Positions 46,288-48,711 of a DNA stretch of 48,711 nucleotides are shown piece after piece. Origin of the DNA: an uncultured Saprospiraceae bacterium (GTDB taxonomy: Bacteria > Bacteroidota > Bacteroidia > Chitinophagales > Saprospiraceae); assembly GCA_938018185.1 (NCBI GenBank), contig CALIIW010000108.1, forward strand, positions 1 to 48,711. Reading direction: 5' to 3'. How positions within the stretch are numbered: position 1 is the first letter of the stretch; each line of letters starts with the position of its first letter. Both the position numbers and the translations under genes were made by a program. The notes below the pieces were generated by a model. That model saw only the letters and a program-made list of their open reading frames with translations. It searched no databases and was not told the DNA's origin.

Positions 46288-48711
46288 ATGCAAGGGTTAA
46301 GAATCATATCTTATCTATTTGTACTCTCAATTCTCTCATTGATTGAGCTAAAAGCGCAATGTCCTCAAGTCAATATAGAAATAACCAATGTTAATGGCGT
46401 TGGATGCGAAACCAACCCGCTACAGAGTGGAGAAATGTGCCCCTTAGACTTCTTTACTATTTTTCTTGAGCAAGATATTTTGCTGCCTCCAAATACTGAA
46501 ATTGATTGGTACAAAGATACAGATAGTAATGTAGATTTTGACGCGGAACATTATATTGGAACTTCTCAGATCAATATAAATCAAAGCACCATTTCAGAAT
46601 GTAGCCCTTGTCCAGAAATCTTAGGTATTCTTGTGGATGCTTGTCAAGGTGGCAATTTTGGAAATGAATCAGAAAATGAATTTGTTGTTATAAGTTCTGG
46701 AGGAGGTTTTAATGTAGATGAATTAAGTTTTGATTTTTTCTCCACAAATAATTATCATCCAGATCCTGCCCTACTTCCTTTTCATGGTGACATAAACACA
46801 ATGAACAGTGTCTGCGAATTAATGTTTCCGCAAGCTTCATTGATAAATTCTGTTTCAAATTCTGTTCAATGTACAGAGGTTTATGGCGCAGGACCAGGCG
46901 ATTTTATTCCGGCAGGAGCATTGGTGCTTCTTTTTACTAAATGTGAAGTAACCATTGATTATGACTTTAATGACATGTGTGCAAATGGCGCTCCGATTTA
47001 TATTTTACAAAATGCTTGTTGTAGAGAAAGAGGTGCTTTCACAAATCCTGATGGCGATCCTGGTTTTAGAACTCAAATATTAAGTATTAATGGTCCGAAT
47101 TGTGATTGCAGTACAGAACTTACCTATCAGACAAATGATCCTGTATTAAGTTCTATACCAAATGGTGGAGGCGCAGGAATAATTTATTATGGATTGGATG
47201 GAGATCTTATTTCGGTTTATGACCCAAATTGTATTGCTCCTCCTGTGACATTAATTCCTTTGCCACCCTTAACTTCTACTCTAGATCCTTTTGCATACAT
47301 AGTCACTTATGAAGATTGCGGAGAGACAATATTTATACAAGGCTTATTAAGTCCAACTTTTGAAGGCTGTCCAGAAACAACCACTGATATTTTCACTTTC
47401 GATGTTAATTGCGAAGAGCCAAATGTTGCAAATGATGAAGTTTGCATTGGTGGAACAGTAGACTTAGATCTTTTAAATTTAGATAATCTTAATGGTGGTT
47501 GGGTGACAGAATCTGGACTTGGAATTAATGAATTTTCTCCGACAGAATTAGGTGATGTTTGCTTTATATTTTATCCATCAGAATGCTGTGTTGATTCAGC
47601 AAAGGTTTGCATTGAAGTATTAGAAGGTGAAGCCTTAGACATTATCCCAGACACTTCCATTTGTGTAACGTTTGGAGAAATTGATCTCGATGGATTGATA
47701 AATACCGACCCGATACCAACAGGTACTTGGTCAACGGGAAGCAATACATTTGATCCAAGTAATAACAATCCAGATGACCTTGTTATTATTTCATTTACAC
47801 CAGATGATGAATGTGGCATTGAAGTAACAACGGAAATTTTAATTACCGCATCACCTGACTCAACAATAACTGAAGCAATTTGTGCGAATGAATCCATAGA
47901 AATAAATGGAGAGTTATTTCACGTCAACAACCCAAGTATGACTTTTAATATCCCATCCTTAATTGGATGCGATACTTTACTGAGTGTCAATGTAAGTTTT
48001 TATGATCTCCCAGAATCCAACTTTGTTGACACCATTTGTTTTGGTGAAAGTATCATGGTTGGAGATTCTACTTTTAATAATCAAACTTCCACTGGCGTAG
48101 TCACTTTTACTAAAGATCCCAATTCAACTGATTGTGATAGTTTGGTTAATGTTGACATCCATGTTTTGCCAGAGGTGGTAGATGGACCAGATGACCTACA
48201 AGAACTTTGTGCAGGCAATAACGAAAGTTATGAAACACATAACACCGTTTTTGACGAAGACAATCCTTCAGGGCTTGTCACCATTCAAAATGCAAATGGA
48301 TGTGATTCTACTTTTATGGTTATCGTTGATTTTCTTGCTGCTGTAAGTGGCCCAGATTATACAGATCAGTTTTGTGCTGGTTCTGGCGATAATGTTATGA
48401 TTGGAAGCATGATATTTGATGAAGACACCCCAACAGGTACAGTGACCTTATCCTCTCAGCTTACAGGATGCGATTCTTTGATAAATGTAAACCTTACTTA
48501 TATAAACCCTTCTGTTGGAATTGATGTTAACGAACAAACATGCGACCCGAATTTTTCACTTGATTATGGCAATGGGCAAGTCTTTGACATGATAACGCCT
48601 TCTGGACTGGTGACCTTGAATTCTAACGCAGGGTGTGATTCTACCTTCATGGTCAATATTGAATTTTCAGGCGCAGTACAAGGACAGGATATTAGTGAGC
48701 AAACTTGTGAT
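46288..48711 (+). CDS. Large secreted repeat protein, N-terminal 808 codons (runs off the window)
   Basis: The frame from the ATG at 46288 stays open to the last base, 808 codons without a stop. The protein begins with a signal peptide (hydrophobic residues 5-20, ending LKAQC). About 370 residues of beta-rich, Cys-containing sequence follow (LDFFTIFLEQDI, NEFVVISSGGGF). From about residue 540 on there is a repeating unit of 60-75 residues, each with GCD-S/T-L/F, then an acidic turn with C, FDE-x-x-P-x-G-x-VT and the next GCDS. At least four units are visible. This repeat style is typical of T9SS-secreted proteins of Saprospiria and relatives. The sorting domain would lie beyond the window. 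Confidence 0.8.
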   Translation, partial: MQGLRIISYLFVLSILSLIELKAQCPQVNIEITNVNGVGCETNPLQSGEMCPLDFFTIFLEQDILLPPNTEIDWYKDTDSNVDFDAEHYIGTSQININQSTISECSPCPEILGILVDACQGGNFGNESENEFVVISSGGGFNVDELSFDFFSTNNYHPDPALLPFHGDINTMNSVCELMFPQASLINSVSNSVQCTEVYGAGPGDFIPAGALVLLFTKCEVTIDYDFNDMCANGAPIYILQNACCRERGAFTNPDGDPGFRTQILSINGPNCDCSTELTYQTNDPVLSSIPNGGGAGIIYYGLDGDLISVYDPNCIAPPVTLIPLPPLTSTLDPFAYIVTYEDCGETIFIQGLLSPTFEGCPETTTDIFTFDVNCEEPNVANDEVCIGGTVDLDLLNLDNLNGGWVTESGLGINEFSPTELGDVCFIFYPSECCVDSAKVCIEVLEGEALDIIPDTSICVTFGEIDLDGLINTDPIPTGTWSTGSNTFDPSNNNPDDLVIISFTPDDECGIEVTTEILITASPDSTITEAICANESIEINGELFHVNNPSMTFNIPSLIGCDTLLSVNVSFYDLPESNFVDTICFGESIMVGDSTFNNQTSTGVVTFTKDPNSTDCDSLVNVDIHVLPEVVDGPDDLQELCAGNNESYETHNTVFDEDNPSGLVTIQNANGCDSTFMVIVDFLAAVSGPDYTDQFCAGSGDNVMIGSMIFDEDTPTGTVTLSSQLTGCDSLINVNLTYINPSVGIDVNEQTCDPNFSLDYGNGQVFDMITPSGLVTLNSNAGCDSTFMVNIEFSGAVQGQDISEQTCD

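Noticed and set aside
47571-47897. A 108-codon - strand frame near the end of the window.
   Set aside because: It is antisense to the open 808-codon frame that has a signal peptide and regular repeats.

Overview
The window is chromosomal DNA of a low-GC member of the Bacteroidota, most likely class Saprospiria. The phylum is indicated by a SusC/SusD pair, a type IX secretion (type B) sorting domain, T9SS-style Cys/Asp-rich repeat proteins, a DUF5723-like membrane protein, A-rich translation starts without Shine-Dalgarno sequences, and -7 promoter boxes of the TAnnTTTG kind. The class is a softer inference from protein style. I see no rRNA, CRISPR array, prophage or insertion sequence.

Layout. 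(1) 1-6.9 kb: the end of purH, then coaX, an outer membrane protein and two paralogous TPR proteins on the + strand, facing a DUF5723-like gene on the - strand. (2) 6.9-8.3 kb: dgkA overlapping an endonuclease/exonuclease/phosphatase-fold membrane protein. (3) 8.4-11.9 kb: a large T9SS cargo protein and riboflavin synthase, closed by a long two-way terminator. (4) 12-14.4 kb: an OmpA-type protein and a membrane-anchored coiled-coil protein carrying two helix-hairpin-helix domains. (5) 14.5-30 kb: the transcription/translation superoperon on the - strand, in transcription order xerC, hpf, four tRNAs (Thr-Tyr-Gly-Thr), tuf, tRNA-Trp, secE, nusG, rplK, rplA, rplJ, rplL, rpoB, rpoC. (6) 30-31 kb: a TonB-C-like protein without a membrane anchor, and a gene-free stretch that looks like a structured RNA between two terminators. 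(7) 31-37 kb: a susC-susD operon with two small envelope proteins. (8) 37-40.5 kb: pdxJ, and divergently a CPBP protease, cdsA and psd (phospholipid synthesis). (9) 40.5-41.4 kb: a parDE toxin-antitoxin module bracketed by a 16-bp direct repeat. (10) 41.4-46 kb: a WG-repeat protein, a TlpA-like thioredoxin protein and lysS. (11) 46.3 kb to the end: the first 808 codons of a large secreted repeat protein.

Most of the window is core housekeeping. The parts most worth a second look are the candidate structured RNA at 30.74-30.95 kb, the parDE island with its operator inside the promoter and its flanking repeats, the OmpA / coiled-coil-HhH pair, an insertion of about 70 residues in LysS, an 80-residue acidic extension on NusG, and several decayed repeats in the intergenic gaps around 40.5-44.2 kb. 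No single clearly new multi-gene system is evident.
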